64,000 bases of DNA. Origin: Tetracentron sinense (Eukaryota; Streptophyta; Magnoliopsida; Trochodendrales; Trochodendraceae). Below, one piece after another: positions 47,230 through 61,472 of this stretch. The notes under the pieces are model-generated. The model had not been told where the DNA came from and ran no database searches. It was given only the letters and a program-made list of their open reading frames with translations. A program made the position numbers and the translations under genes. Location of the stretch: contig CM026564.1 of the NCBI GenBank assembly GCA_015143295.1, forward strand, positions 10,280,416 to 10,344,415. Direction: 5' to 3'. Position 1 is the stretch's first letter; every line of letters starts with the position of its first letter.

Positions 47230-47890
47230 GAGTTGCAAGGTAAGTCATACAGTTCTTCTTCCAGTTGCCTATTTTACCACAGTGGAAACACTTTCCATTG
47301 CCTTTGTTTTCCTTGCCAGCTTTTCCCCTTGGTAACTTTTGCCTTACCCTTATTATCTTTAAACTTACATTTACCTTTATTCCATTTTCTAAACTTTTTA
47401 GATCTCTTGGAGGTATTAGGTTTATTGATGATTAAAGTTCCGCCCTTAGTTGAATTTTTGATCAAATTTTCTACAGCTACAAGTGAGTTCATAAGCTCAC
47501 TTAGTGATATTTTACTCTTGTTTATGTTATAAATTAACACAAACGCATTGAAGGACAAAGGGAGTGACTACAGAACAGTGTCAACCTGAGTGATGACATC
47601 CATCTCTCCACCAAGAATTTTCAGTTCATTCAATAAGCTCATCATCTTTATGATGTGCTCATTGACTGGAGTTCCCTCAGCCATCTTGGTGTTAACAAGA
47701 GATTTCAATTTTACTTGTCGAGCTGACCTATTTTGCTCACCAAACATCTCATGAAGGTTTTGCAAAATGTCAGAAGCCTTATCCATGTGTTCATACTGGC
47801 TTTGCAAAATGTTAGACATTGAACCCAGTATGTAACACTTGGTCATCTGATTAGACCTCTCCCATTGCTCTAACTCAGCCTTTTGGGCCG
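47230..47890 (-). mobile_element. Copia gag part
   Basis: UBN2-type gag with KASDILQNLHEMFGEQNRSA, LKSLVNTKMAEGTPVNEHI and LLNELKILGGEMDVITQVDT, followed by a basic stretch (KRSKKFRKWNKGKCKFKDNK) and a zinc-knuckle area near 47230-47290. Broken. Confidence 0.75.
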
Positions 47891-49722
47891 ATGAAGCATT
47901 GGAGGTATTTCAGGTTTAGGTGTCTTAAGACATAGGTCAAGGTTATCCGTAGAAAATATGATTCTAATCTTTATTTTCCAGTCTACATAGTTAGTTCCAA
48001 CTAACTTTTCGTCACGAAGAATTTCAGTCAATGGTGTAGGCCTGTCATGATCTAATCAAATGACAAAATAGATAGTATTAAGGATCTATTGTATTCATTA
48101 ATACCAATTATATTATGGGTCTGTTCCTAATGGTATTGCCAATTTGAGAGGAATCAATTGGCATCGAATACCTAGACACTGGCTTAATGTGATCCTGCCT
48201 TTGGGCATAATATCACATTGCCTTGAATAGGCAGATAAAAACTATCTTCTCTATTTTCATAGATCTCATCTTATGAATCCTGGAGTATTCGATCTACTGT
48301 CTGATCTATAAGAGATGTTATACTCACGCTTTGACGTTATTGTATAATATCTCTTATTTATGTGCCCACCTACCATGAACCTAATAAACACCTAGCGAAA
48401 GCTCACGCTTTGACGTTATTGCTCCTACTATTTGCTTACATAGTTTTCACCATGTTCTCACATAGGTGAGAGGGATTGGGCCCGACTTTGGCTTGTCAGC
48501 TTACTTACACTCCCCACTATAAGATCACATAATGTGTGGTAGAAGATCATAACACTTAGGGACTTGTCCCCAGTCTTATATACACATGATATATTAGGGC
48601 AATTATTTCAACAAAATAATTAAACATATAAACAGATATCATCTCATGATAAAATAAACAAGTATCATCTCATGATAATTAAAACAATAATATACGAGAT
48701 TAATCGCTATGGGTTAATAAATTAAAATGCATGGATGCAAGAGAATGGGATAAGAATAAAGGCAGCTCGTAAACTCCTTCGCGATCCCTTCCTTTATCAG
48801 CTTATCGAGATCATCATCGCAGCATCCTCCTTAACAGCATCTCCACCAATGCATAATATGAAATTTAAATGGCATTAGGGAAACCAGTATTCCATTCGCC
48901 ATTTTCAGGTAAATCGAATGAATCTGCCCTTTACAGATTGCCAAAACCTATTACATATTATCCTCTAATATGAATGATAAACAATTTATCATAAAATATG
49001 ACCCATAACTATAATCTCATATAAAATAGATGCTATAAGGTGATGAAGTACTTTTCTAATTTTAAAAGGATTTAAAATTTGATAACAATTATTAAATTGC
49101 TCGATAAAATCTATATCTTATATAGATCAAACTCCAGAGAATAAAACAATTGTATTTTCCATAAAATAATTTTCATAAAATTATTTTTAAAATATAAGAT
49201 AGAATTTTCTTAAAATCTCTACAATATTTTATTTCTTTCTTGAATGCAAGATCTTTTCTCGAATGCAAGATCCTTTCATATAGATTGGTTCTACTATTAT
49301 CCAAGATTAAAATAAAAAATTAAGAGAATCAAAAATCCTAAATATGATCTCATCATAAATTAGGGTTTTATAATTTTTTGAATAAAATCTATTTATGGGA
49401 AAAATCATTCATTAATTATTTTAAATAATTAATAAATATATATTAAATGATCAAATCATTTAATTTTTTTTTTCAAAATAAACTCTTTATTTCGAATTTT
49501 AATTATATCACATATAATGCTAGTTTTTAAAATTATTTAATTATCATTATCAAATCTCATTCAATAATATAATAAAATAAATATTTATTTATTCATCTCA
49601 TGAACAAATAAAATAATAAAACTACGAGCAATATTAAATAGATCTAAATTAAATTCATCTCATGAATTAAATTATCCATTTAATTAACTAATTAAAATAA
49701 ACAAAAAATACTCCCTAACCAT
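47891..49722 (-). other. Copia leader and gag start
   Basis: About 1.8 kb, AT-rich, between the gag part and the primer site. No other gene is seen. GAAAGCTCACGCTTTGACGT-like phrases occur twice (about 48320 and 48400). Confidence 0.5.
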
Positions 49723-49734
49723 GCTCTGATATCA
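49723..49734 (-). other. Primer binding site of the copia element
   Basis: Reversed, GCTCTGATATCA reads TGATATCAGAGC, one base from the tRNA-Met-type site TGGTATCAGAGC. It lies two bases from the LTR end. Confidence 0.8.
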
Positions 49735-50596
49735 CTTGAAGGGGGATCCGGATAAAAATTTATACGAAAACTGGATCCCTACGATCTTTACACCATGAAA
49801 GTAACTAAAATTATCTATGAGTTTTAGTCATATTACCTCGGTGAATGATGTTCACCGGTGAAGCTAAATCCACTCGAATCGTTAGAACTTTTTATAGAGA
49901 TTTCTCGAAGAAATACTAAAAGCTCGATCCTTGTTCTTCGCTATCCCCACGAAGCTTTAGAATCTCTCTTTGGAATTGATGAAGCAAGAGGAAGAAGATG
50001 GAGTAAAGGTGTAGACTTTCTATCACCCACAACCTTAGGGTTCAAAACCCTTAAGTTGCAAAACCAACTTGAAGCACGCTAATAGCTCACAAAAATCCCT
50101 ATGTCCCTAGGGGCTCACAATTGGAGAGGATGAGAGGGAGAGAAGAAAAATTCTGGAGAATTATGAATAAATCCTCCTACACGTTTTGGGTGTTGGGGTA
50201 TTTATAGATTTGATCTAATCCAAATCCTACTCCAACTTGATCTTATCCCTTTTGAGTTATTAATTAATAATAACTCTTATTATTAATAAAATAAACTCCT
50301 AGTTTAACTATAACTACTTTAGTTATAGTAATCCTAATAATTAAAGAATCATTTTCCAAAAGAGATTCCTTAATTAAAGGGATTAGTCATGTAGCACCCC
50401 GGACTTTTTCATCCTTAATGAATAGCACCTTCGTAGCTAATTGGCCGTTTTTGTAGTCTAATTAATAAATAAGGGAGAAATCGGAAATTCCGAAACGTCA
50501 GAAATGTGCGTTTTCGAAAGACGAACCCAACGCAAGTTGAATCGTCGAAATCCGACGAGCGAGTCAAAAGATATGGTCAAAACAGTCCAGACATAC

Positions 50597-50790
50597 AGAG
50601 AACCGATCGCTCGGTCCAGTCAGCGATCGATCGGTCCATAACCGATCGATCGGTAGCTATCGCGCGGTCAGAAATTTTGTATGGGGAAATTTTCCAGAGA
50701 GTGAGTTTTTGACCGGTCGATCGGTCATAAACACCGATCGCTCGGTAGGCAACCGATCGATCGGTCATAACCACCGATCGCTCGGTCTTC
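50597..50790 (+). promoter_or_regulatory. Array of ACCGATCGATCGGT dyads in the solo LTR
   Basis: About eight copies of ACCGATCG(A/C)TCGGT or near variants in under 200 bp, many perfect palindromes, about 200-390 bp from the LTR start. The position fits U3. A control function is an inference. Confidence 0.6.
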
Positions 50791-51756
50791 GCGTTTTTGC
50801 AGAATTTTCAGTAAGGGCGTTTTCGTCTTTTGGGTGTTAAACCCTTACCCATAAGGGTTTGCTCGACCCTTTGAGGCCTCACTTACAACATTTGAGGGAT
50901 TTTGAGAGATAGAGAGAGAGGAGGAGAAAGCTCTAAACCTAGGTTGCTTTTGGAGAAGAAATCAAAGGGGTGAAGACCCTAGATCGTCCCCAAGCACGTC
51001 TTCTTCAAGATTTCAACTCAAGCTCGTGTGGAGGTGCATTCTCCAAGCTAGGGCAGCACTCACTCACGTTTTGAAAGAGGTTTCTTCCCCCAACTCAAGT
51101 CCCCTTCAAGCAAAGACTTCCTCCTTCCAATTAGAGCTTCTATTTCAAGGTTTCTTCAAGATCAAACCTTGATCTAAGGTTAGTACACCCTACTAACTTA
51201 CCCTAGCAATAAATCTAGGTTTTTCCTTATGAAATATGATTCTTGTTAGTGTGTTTTATTCCTTGCAAAATGTGTCATCTATAATAAATATAAACAAGAT
51301 AAAGAAAGAGTAGGGATGCTTGGATGGAGGTTGGATACGGCGATTGGATGCCGAATGTGTGATATATGATGTGTGGGATGTGGATTGGAAAATGGAGGAT
51401 GGGCATTGTACAAATAACAAACTTACCCTTGTGTGATTGAATGGAAAATATGCATTAAAAAGAAGGAGATAAACTACTAAGGAATAACGTATGAAAGTGT
51501 TTGACAAAATGCCTAAACTATGAATAAATGATCTCAATGAAGGACATGGAAATGGGTTTTATGCATGTGTCCTTATAAATGATAAATTGATCAAATGTTA
51601 TGCAAACTACTTATGTTACTTATGTTCATATCATGAATTGAATTATAATGTCATATTTGGTTATTTCCATTATCATGATTGTCACTATGGACACGTACAC
51701 GAGCACGCATGATAGCATGAACCGTGATTTCAAGAGCATGTGCATATAATAAACAA

Positions 51757-52085
51757 CAAGTGCATTTCATAACAAGGAGGTTGGTAGCCCAGGGAGGATT
51801 CGGGTGCTAGCCTCTGGCTCACAAGTGCATTGCATAACAAGGAGGTTGGTAGCCCAGGGAGATTCGGGTGCTAGCCTCTGGCTCACAAGTGCATTTCATA
51901 ACAAGGAGGTTGGTAGCCCAGGGAGATTCGGGTGCTAGCCTCTGGCTCACAAGTGCATTTCATAACAAGGAGGTTGGTAGCCCAGGGAGGATTCGGGTAC
52001 TAACCTCTGGCTCACAAGTGCATTGCATATCAAGGAGGTTGGCAGCCCAGGGAGATTCGGGTGCTAGCCTCTGGCTCACAAGTTT
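51757..52085 (+). repeat. Five tandem 64-65 bp units in the solo LTR
   Basis: GGAGGTTGG(T/C)AGCCCAGGG recurs at 51776, 51841, 51905, 51969 and 52034. Each unit continues ATTCGGGTGCTAGCCTCTGG, CTCACAAGTGCAT. Period differences come from one G in the GGGAG(G) run. Confidence 0.95.
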
Positions 52086-53900
52086 ACAAGATGGAGGTTT
52101 ACAAGATGATGATCATGCATTCATGCATGCACGCATACATGATTTCCACGAGGCATACCGGGACATGACAAGGGTTTTCAAGCATGAGTTTTATCGGCAT
52201 TTTCGCATTCATGTACGCACGTCAGGATGCTTGTATTGTGTCATGCCCTATACTGTTTCTTTGTGATGTTTCCATTACTGCTTGTATGATATTACTATTA
52301 TGTGTTTTTATTATTGTTATGGTCTGCTAGTAGCTTGTACTCGCTGAGTATTCCATGCTCAGCCGTACTTTCATGTCGGCAGGTACTGAGGGAGCCCTCG
52401 ACCCGGAGCCTTGGGTCGAGGAAGATTATACAGAGGAGAGAGAGTCGGCTATCCCATTACAGTCTCAGGCGGACCGAGACCTCGATGCGTGGCCATACCT
52501 CGACTACTGTTGAGGGGAGAGTATGAGAGAGTTTGGTGTATTTTGATATTTTGATAGGTGGGCCTGTCCACCTTGGGCTTAGACATGTCTTGTATTTATG
52601 TTCACTTGGAATACTATTTTGGATCATCAGAAGAAATGAAAATTTGTTTACGCTTCCGCATATATGATAGCTTCTGCGCTCTGATTATCGTTATGAGTAC
52701 TGTATTTTATCTTGTGCATTACAGGATGGTTTGATAGGTTCGCAGTGTGACACCTAAAATATCCCTAAACTCCTAGGGGGTATTTTGGGGCGTTACAAGT
52801 CAACAATCATCCAAATGGAGGAATCCTAGTCAAACTAGGAGACTACAACCATAGGGGGCGTGAGCACAAGGGGGGCATTAGGTTTGGGGAGTTAAAACTC
52901 CTAGTTGTAATCCAATTACAACTTCACCTTAATCCTACTTGTATTCCAACAATTGGAATTTAATTCCATAATTAATAGATTTATTACTCAATAATTATTC
53001 AAGTAACCAAATCCTAATTCAATTAGAATTACTAAAGTGGGCGCCCCATTCATGGGTTTTAATCCATATTAAAGGTCCATTTTTAATGGGTTTATGGATA
53101 TGGGTCAAACCCATTTCCCCTTTAATTAGGTTAATTAAATAATTACTAATATAATTCCTAGATTTAAATTAACAATTAATTTAAACAATAGATTAACTTT
53201 TAATCTATTTAATCAATGATTAACATTTAATCATTTTTAAGTAATTGATTAACTTTTAATCAATTTATGAGCTTATATTTCTTATGTGAGCATCTCCACA
53301 GATTGCTCTGGGACATTCTTACCCTAGCTTACCTAATGTTATCCCATTGACCCTAAACAAGAATTACATTGGAATTGCAAGTGACATGAGATATCCATGT
53401 TGCAATTGAATCCCAGTGTATGAACATTAACCATTACGGATCCCACCACATGCACTTTTTAATTCAATTTATTCTTCCAAATACATTATCTCTAATGGGT
53501 CTTTGAGATTTTTAATACTATCTAACTTATAGTCCATTACACATCATCCGGGTTTCCAAGACTTATGATTAAGTCATGAGAAACAATTTCTCATGAAAAA
53601 CATTTTGAGAAAATCATTTGATAAGTATAATATCTTTTAATAAAAGTATATTTCAAAACTTATTTTGATTTCAAAATCAACTACACAGGATTTGAGCTTA
53701 ATCAACTGTTTTACTCGGAACTTGGATAGTCTCTCAAATTAATGAGCATGAATTTTTTATTTGAAATTGATCATGACTCAAACAGCTTTCTGACTATTCA
53801 ACTGTCACTGTATTGTATTGTATTCCCTAAGGTAAAAAATATGTTGGTGGAATCAAAACAGTCAGATCACTGCTCAATCATAGATAAACTCATCAGATCT

Positions 53901-54224
53901 ACCCTTGGTATTTGGAAAAATAAAATTTTAAAAAATAATTAAAGGATTAAAAAAAACTAACCTGAGTTAATGGGAGTTGAAGGGTCGGCTGTGTGAGAGC
54001 GAGGAGGAATAGTCCCCTCCTCGGCCGAGGAGGAGTCTAATGCTCCATGGCTCGCTATATGTCCAAGTTTCTTCGGAGTTCGGGTGTATGACTCACTATA
54101 TTGGGCATATCGGGCACATGGCTTCATTGTAACTCTGATAGCCCTGGGCTCTACTAACATTCAACATTCAGGGGCGGGGGGGGCCTCCCCCATTTTGACT
54201 TTTTCTTTGTTACATATGAGCAAT
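53901..54224. repeat. Dispersed hairpin family fragments
   Basis: ACCCTTGGTATTTGG ... TTAATGGGAGTTGAAGGG resembles a unit of the 461-1110 family. AGCGAGGAGGAATAGT matches 35640-35660. No gene; small open frames are spurious. Confidence 0.45.
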
Positions 54225-54385
54225 GAGGAATGCTAGCCTTAGTCTCACTCAACTCATACTCTCACTCTCTACCAACCACTTGTCTTTTTTTTTTTGTTAA
54301 AATGTGCTTTAATTTCAATAAAATGGCCAGGTGGTTTGTGGATGGTGAGAGTAGAGGTTGACTAAGAGTAGGGCTAGCACTCCTC
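54225..54385. mobile_element. Small MITE with about 55-bp terminal inverted repeats
   Basis: GAGGAATGCTAGCCTTAGTC ... CCACTTG pairs with CCAGGTGG ... GGGCTAGCACTCCTC, leaving a short loop with a T-run. Flanks TATGAGCAAT and TATGACAAT are similar. The long inverted repeats suggest a Mutator-like MITE. Confidence 0.6.
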
Positions 54386-55700
<1,315 letters not shown>

Positions 55701-56764
55701 ACTGGGCGATTGATCGCCTCCGACGTTTTGGTTTCGTAAAATGTGTGCAGAAAAAGTTTTCCTTGGGCCCGTTTGGATGTTTTCAAACCCTGAATTAACT
55801 AAGAGAAAGGAAGAGAAGAGTTGTGACTCAATTAGGATTCCGAAATCATTTATTCGCAAAGATTCTTTCTTTCTCCCTATAAATAGGAGAGTCATTGGCC
55901 ATAAGAAAACAATTGAGAATTTTGGATTTTAAGAAGAGAAAAAGCTCTAGAGATCAAAGAAGCAAAAATGATGAGTTTTTCGTGTTTGTCTATGAAGACA
56001 GCGTTCTCCTCCCTCACGATGAACTAACTCTCCGTTCTAGGGTTTCGATGAAACTCTAGCCAAGTAACTGTATCATTCTTTTGTTTTTATTTAGATTTCT
56101 TAATTATAAGACACTGATTGCATAATGAGAAAGTTGTTTTATCAACCAAATTTATTGATTTAGATTCGATCTCAATGGAATTTCTATCAGTCTTAGGTGT
56201 TAGGAAATTGAGATTGAACTCACTTGTGTTAATTTTGGATGAATATTAATATAAGTTTTATGCAATGGTTTTAATGGTTCAAGAGATTAGATCCTAAGAT
56301 ATTTTATGTTAAGGGAAGATAAGTGATTTCACTACCCTAGTTTAATGTGTTCACTCATACCAACCGAAGATAAAATATGCATAGGATTTTATTCCTTGTA
56401 TTTTTCTTGATCAATTGAGAGGGGACGTGTCGTCACTTTGACTATAATGTTTGCAAATCGAGAGTTCTGAATAAAATCAAAGTGGGATCAGTTATAAAGC
56501 TAGTGGTGGATTCAAATGCCCTAGATCTTCTCTCCGAAAGATTTCAAAAAAATTTAGTTGATAAATTAATTAGAAGCCATCATTCAATTCTTGTTTTATT
56601 TTAATTAGATTTAAATAAAAAATTTTCACCTATTAATTTAGAATTAATCTTAATAAGAAGGCAATGAAACCAGCGCAGTCCTAAGAGATTCGACACCCTT
56701 ACTAGTAACTATTCAACGGAATTATTACTACAAGGTATAATTAAATTACGTAATAACAAATTTT

Positions 56765-56782
56765 TGGCACCGTTGCCGGGGA
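56765..56782 (+). other. Primer binding site, tRNA-Asp type
   Basis: TGGCACCGTTGCCGGGGA is one base from the complement of the plant tRNA-Asp 3' end (TGGCGCCGTTGCCGGGGA), as used by Athila-like elements. Confidence 0.85.
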
Positions 56783-57544
56783 TCGCTGGAATGGTCTAGT
56801 TGTTTAATTTGAGAGCTTAAGTTTAAATTAATCAAATCCAAAAATATTTTTATTTTTCTTTTATTTATTTTATTTAATTGGGAATACTTTTGTTTTTCAG
56901 GTATCATATCATTCAAACTGCAAATCTTCAAAAGTTTACTGAAGATCTGGAAAGCAGGAGAACTTTGTAAGTATTTACTTCCTTTAAGTGGATATTTATT
57001 GCAAATTGGTGTTTGTCTGGCATAGAGTATTCCCATAGGATGTATGTGTTAGCCTATAGGTGTCCACCATTGGTCTCCTTAGTGATTTTGATGATAACAA
57101 AATAATAGAATGAGATTTGTATTATTAATGCTTCTATTGAGTTTATATGAAAAAAAAAACAGTGTACAAAGAGCATTAGCAAAGTCATTCAATGAAAAGG
57201 CATAAAAATGACACCATCCTATGAGAAGATTCAACATCAAGTCAAAAGCAAGCCAATTGGATCAAGTTGGATCAAGATGAAGATATTTAAATCATACCAA
57301 GTCCAAATCATAAAGATAAAGAATGAAGAAGAAGAAGCTTGATCATGAAGTTAAAGAAGACAAATCACTCAAGATCAAGATTGAAGATTGAAGATTGAAG
57401 ACTCTCAAGAAAGGTTTAATGTTTTATATTTTAGTGAGAGTGTCTTTAGAACTTTTATAAAAAGTCATCAAAGTTTGGTCGATTGAATACTCAATTCTTA
57501 GATTGACCATAGGTGCCTTAAGACCCAATTGAATATCAATCTAA

Positions 57545-60490
57545 TTTTAACTCTCATTCATTCTCTGGTTTCGGTGGAAGATAATTGCAACCTGATTTCT
57601 CCTCCCTCTTTGGAGGATGTTAAGCAGGTGGTTTTTAGTTTGGATGCTGAAGTGCTCTGGGTTTGGATGGTTATGATGGTTTTTTTTATAAAGTCTACTG
57701 GGATATTATTAAAGAAGACTTGATGATTGCAATGATTCAGTTTTTCTCTGACCCTCTATTCCTAAATCGTTAAATGCTACAGCCATAGCTTTAATTGCCA
57801 AGCATGATAACCCTGCTACCTTTGCTGACTTTCGTCCTATCAGTCTTTGTAACTTCTTTTAGAAGATTTTTTTCAGGATTCTCGTTGACTGGCATGGGAA
57901 GATTCTCCCAAAGATTATCTCAGATGAGCAAAGCGCTTTTGTGAAAGGAAGAAATATTACGGAGAATATCACAATTGCTCAAGAAATGGTCCAAAATATT
58001 GATAGAAAATGTTTTGGAGGAAATTTAATTATCAAGCTGGATATGGCAAAATCTTACGATCGTATGGAGTGGGATTTGATCTTGGTTGTTCTGTGAAAGT
58101 TTGGGTTTTGTGAAGAATTTATTAGACTTATTAAGGGATGTCTGAATAACCAATGTTTTTCTATCAGTATCAGTGGTTCTTTGCATGGTTTTTTCCAAAG
58201 CTCGAGAGGTTTAAGGCAGGGAGATCCCCTCTCTCCATCTCTCTTCATATTGGCTGAAGAAGTTCTCAGTAGGGGCCTAAAAGAAATGGTGGCTAATCAA
58301 TCCTGCGCTTTTAATATTGAGAGGTTTGGTTTTCCGGTCTCTCATCTTTTATTTGCTGATGCTACCCTAATTTTTTGTAATGGCAAATCCAGAAGTTTAA
58401 AGAGAATATTCGGTTTTCTAAAGATTTATGAAGACTCTTCTGGAAAAAAAATAAACAAGCAAAAAAGCTCGATGTTTTGCTCAGATAAGATTCCTATATC
58501 TAGAAAGAGGATCATATCTAACTGCACCAGATTTAAATTTAACAAATTTCCTTTCACCTATCTCGGAGTTCCTCTTTTCAAAGGTAGACAGAAGAGGTCT
58601 TATTTTATTCCTCTAATTGAGAAGATTCAGAGGCGTATTTCTGGTTGGTCTGGGAGGCTTCTTTATGCAGCTAAGTTTTTCTAGAACAATTCAGAAACTT
58701 CTATAAGGAGATATTGGGTTAATTGGAAAAAATGCTCCTTGCCTCATTCAGAGGGTGGTTTGGGTATCAGGAAGATGTTAGAGTTTTCTTCAGCTTTCAT
58801 GGTTAGACAAGCTTGGAATATCTACACCTCAGAGAGTCTCTGGTCTCGCTTCTATAAAGCAAAATATAGCGTTAGTCATGTGTGGAATGCTTTGCCTAAT
58901 AGGGGAGATTCGAATTTCTGGAAAGATATTTGTGGAGTTTTTCAGTTCATGCTTTCCAACTCCATTGTGCTCATTGGTAATGGTTTCAAAGTCAATTTTT
59001 GGTTTGATCATTGGTTTGGGGATGAAGCTCTAATTCATCAAGCCATAAACCCTCCTCCCATTTGCCCTATTATTGGGATCATCCTCAACTCAGCTGGAGA
59101 TTGGGATCTTTCTCAGGTTAGTCAATTCTTGATGCCCTCTACTGTAGAAAATATCAAAACTAGAGGATTTACTACTTCTAATGAGGAAGATGTTTTTATA
59201 TGGAATAAATCTTTAGCTGGAAAGTTTTCAGTTAAATCAGATTGGAATCATCTGAGGGTGCGAAATCCCTCTCTTTCTTGGTCTTCAATTATATGGCGTC
59301 CTATTGTCCCTTCTAAAATCCAGATTTTTTGTTGGAAAATTATGAATAATGTTATTCCAACTGATTCGGCTATTCAAGGTCTGGGCATCCCTATGGTTAG
59401 TAAATGTTGTTGTTGTGAGAATGCTTGGATGGAAAATGTCTCCCATTTGCTTGTCGGAAGTGATATTGCTATTTTTCTCTAGAAATATTTCTCTAATTAT
59501 TGTCTCATCCCCACTTATCCTCAGGATAACATTCTTTGTTGTCTTAAGAGATGGTTTCGTGGTTTTTCTTCAAGGAAAAATGTTCTTTTCCTTCTTGTCC
59601 TGACTTTGATAGTTTGGGAGATATGGATTGAGAGGTGCAGAAGAAAATATGATTTAAAGGCGAGAAGCAATATAGTTTTGTTGAACAATTTAAAGAGAAA
59701 ACTTATGGATATTGGTTCTTTTTATTCCCATGCAGATCTGAACTTGTCTCCCATTTTTGGAATGGCTCATCATTTTCTGTCTCCTTTCTGGCCGTTGTTA
59801 GTTAAGTGGCTTTGCCCCCGCCCCCCCAGGGGAAGAATGGAACTTAATGTAGATGGGGCTTCGAGAGGTAATCCAGGAATATTAGGTGGGTGGTGTTATC
59901 AGAGATTATAATGGCGATATAGTGACTTGTTTTTATTCTTATTAACGTGTCTGTAGCAATAACTCTGCGGAAGCTCAGGCCCTTCTGGTTGGTCTTTTGT
60001 TATGCAATCATCTTGATATTCGTGATATGGAAATAGAATCTGACTCGAAAATTCTGGTTGACACGTAGAATGGTAAAATTTCTTCACCTTGGCAGAATTG
60101 GTAGAGGGACATTAAGATAAACTCTCTCTTTCAGGAAAGCCACTCCTTCAAGCACGTTTATAGAGAAGCAAACTATATAGCAGATGGTTTAGCTAACATT
60201 GGGTGTGATTTGATGGTATCAATAACTTTTTTCTCTTCTAATAATATCCCGACCAAGATTAGTTCCTTAAGTCTATTGGGTAAGTTGGGTCTTGGTAATA
60301 TAAGATTTGTTAAGGTCTAAGTTAGTTTGAAGTTTGCATAGAGTTTTATGTGCCCCCATCTTTTCCTCTTTTGGGTCGGTTTGTAGGGGTAAGGTTTATG
60401 TCCCCCCCCCATTTTCTCTTATTTTTGATAAACAGGTAGGGGTTTGCCAAACCCCCCATTCCCCCTGAGTGACTTTTATATAAAAAAAAA
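57545..60490 (+). mobile_element. 5'-truncated L1-type LINE with RNase H domain
   Basis: Inserted in the copia LTR with target duplication ATCAATCTAA (57535-57544 and 60491-60500) and an A-tail at 60482-60490. The endonuclease is gone. Reverse transcriptase runs from about 57590 with EQSAFVKGRNITENITIAQE, IKLDMAKSYDRMEWDL, SRGLRQGDPLSPSLFILAEE and LLFADATLIF. The catalytic FADD reads FADA here. Then SEGGLGIRK, a C-terminal zf-RVT region (near 59300-59450, CCCCENAWMENVSHLL) and near 59840 an RNase H start, LNVDGASRGNPGILGG. In-frame stops and shifts occur throughout (for example TGA at 57721 and stops near 57860 and 58094), so it is dead. Confidence 0.85.
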
Positions 60491-60606
60491 ATCAATCTAA
60501 GGACCTAAAGCATGATAAATATCTTGTTAAAGATAAAGTATAAAACTATGGAAATCATGCCTATCAATTTGATTAAGAGTAGATGAGTTTTTTGTAGAAA
60601 TACAGA

Positions 60607-60735
60607 GGACTCGTCGATGAGTGAGACTATAGTCTCAGCACTCATCGATGAGTGGAAGAAACATTAGCTCGGGATTGAGTTTATAGCTTCACTCGTTGTC
60701 GACTGGATAATGCACCAGTGCACTCGTTGACGACT
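60607..60735 (+). promoter_or_regulatory. ACTCGTCGA dyad array and TATA box, first copia LTR
   Basis: Several ACTC(G/A)(T/TC)CGA(C/T)GAGT variants in 130 bp, followed at 60831 by CTATAAAAAG. The array lies 100-225 bp upstream of the TATA box, in U3. The counterpart is at 62540-62670 with TATA at 62753. Confidence 0.6.
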
Positions 60736-61460
60736 GCTTACGGGTACTAGCTTCAACGACTAGTTTTTAACGGCTCTTTGAGTTCCCATCAAGCATCCAA
60801 CAAATATATCTTTGCAAGGGCTATAAAAAGGGATGATGTATGATGTAGAAACTTGATGAAACATAAATCCAATCATCTACTCCAAAACTTAGATTTCCAA
60901 ATCTATTGAGTTAAACCTAAAATCCCCAAATCCAAGTTATTGAGCTATTCAACTCCAATCATTGGGAGATTTTCAGTGAGCTTTAGAGAGATCATCTAGT
61001 TTGTGTAAGGAGCACTTTCAGATTGTAAACCTCTTCTTGTAAAGAGTGTAAAAGAAATAAAGACGTACGTGAGAGTCTTGTCCGTGAAGCCTGAAGCTTT
61101 GTAAAAGTTTGGTCATTACCTGAAAAGTGGACTAAGTATGGGATGAATTGTTTCCTAGCAAGTTTTGATCTTCACCCGGAAGAAGATTCTCGATTGGGAA
61201 TAAATCGTGGTGAATCATCTAGCGGGTATAGCTTGAGGCGGGGACGTAGGCGGGTTGTCAAACCTAATGAACAATATCTTGTGTTTGCATTCTCTTTCCC
61301 TACTCTTTACTTTATTATTTGTATTGTTTGAAGAATTGCATACATTTCTATTCCCTTTAACTTATTTAAGTTTAAATTTCACTTAGGGATGTAGGAAGAA
61401 TTTTAAATTTGCCATAGACCCTAATCACCCATTTTTAGGGTCCAAACCTTGGGCAACAAG

Positions 61461-61472
61461 TGGTATCAAAGC
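61461..61472 (+). other. Primer binding site of the gutted copia element
   Basis: TGGTATCAAAGC, one base from the tRNA-Met-type site TGGTATCAGAGC, two bases after the LTR end. Confidence 0.85.

Larger units (their letters stand above)
50400..52797 (+). mobile_element. Ty3/gypsy solo LTR (Tekay-like start)
   Basis: 2398 bp from TGTAGCACCCCGGAC to GGGGCGTTACA. It is flanked by the exact 5-bp target duplication AGTCA (50395-50399 and 52798-52802) inside the copia LTR. There is no internal sequence, so recombination between two LTRs probably removed the rest. It contains a dyad-motif array (50597-50790) and five 65-bp tandem units (51757-52085). Confidence 0.9.
41888..53900 (-). mobile_element. 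Ty1/copia retrotransposon with 2.2-kb LTRs, broken
   Basis: Minus-strand element. The 3' LTR is 41888-44071, polypurine tract about 44072-44085, pol and gag about 44093-47890, leader to 49722, tRNA-Met primer site 49723-49734, and 5' LTR from 49737. The 5' LTR contains a gypsy solo LTR and is cut short near 53900. The domain order gag-integrase-RT-RNase H and the RT/RNase H motifs fit the Tork/Angela-type copia lineages. Coding parts have several breaks. The two LTRs differ visibly, so it is much older than the Tat element at 4936. Confidence 0.85.
49737..53900 (-). repeat. Copia 5' LTR, interrupted and truncated
   Basis: 49737-50399 and 52803-53900 match the other copia LTRs in order. Between them sits the solo LTR 50400-52797. 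Similarity stops near 53900, where dispersed-repeat sequence begins, so the last several hundred bases of this LTR are missing. Confidence 0.85.

Noticed and set aside
51757-52085. Possible CRISPR-like array of spaced repeats
   Set aside because: The units are contiguous 65-bp tandem repeats without variable spacers, inside a plant LTR.
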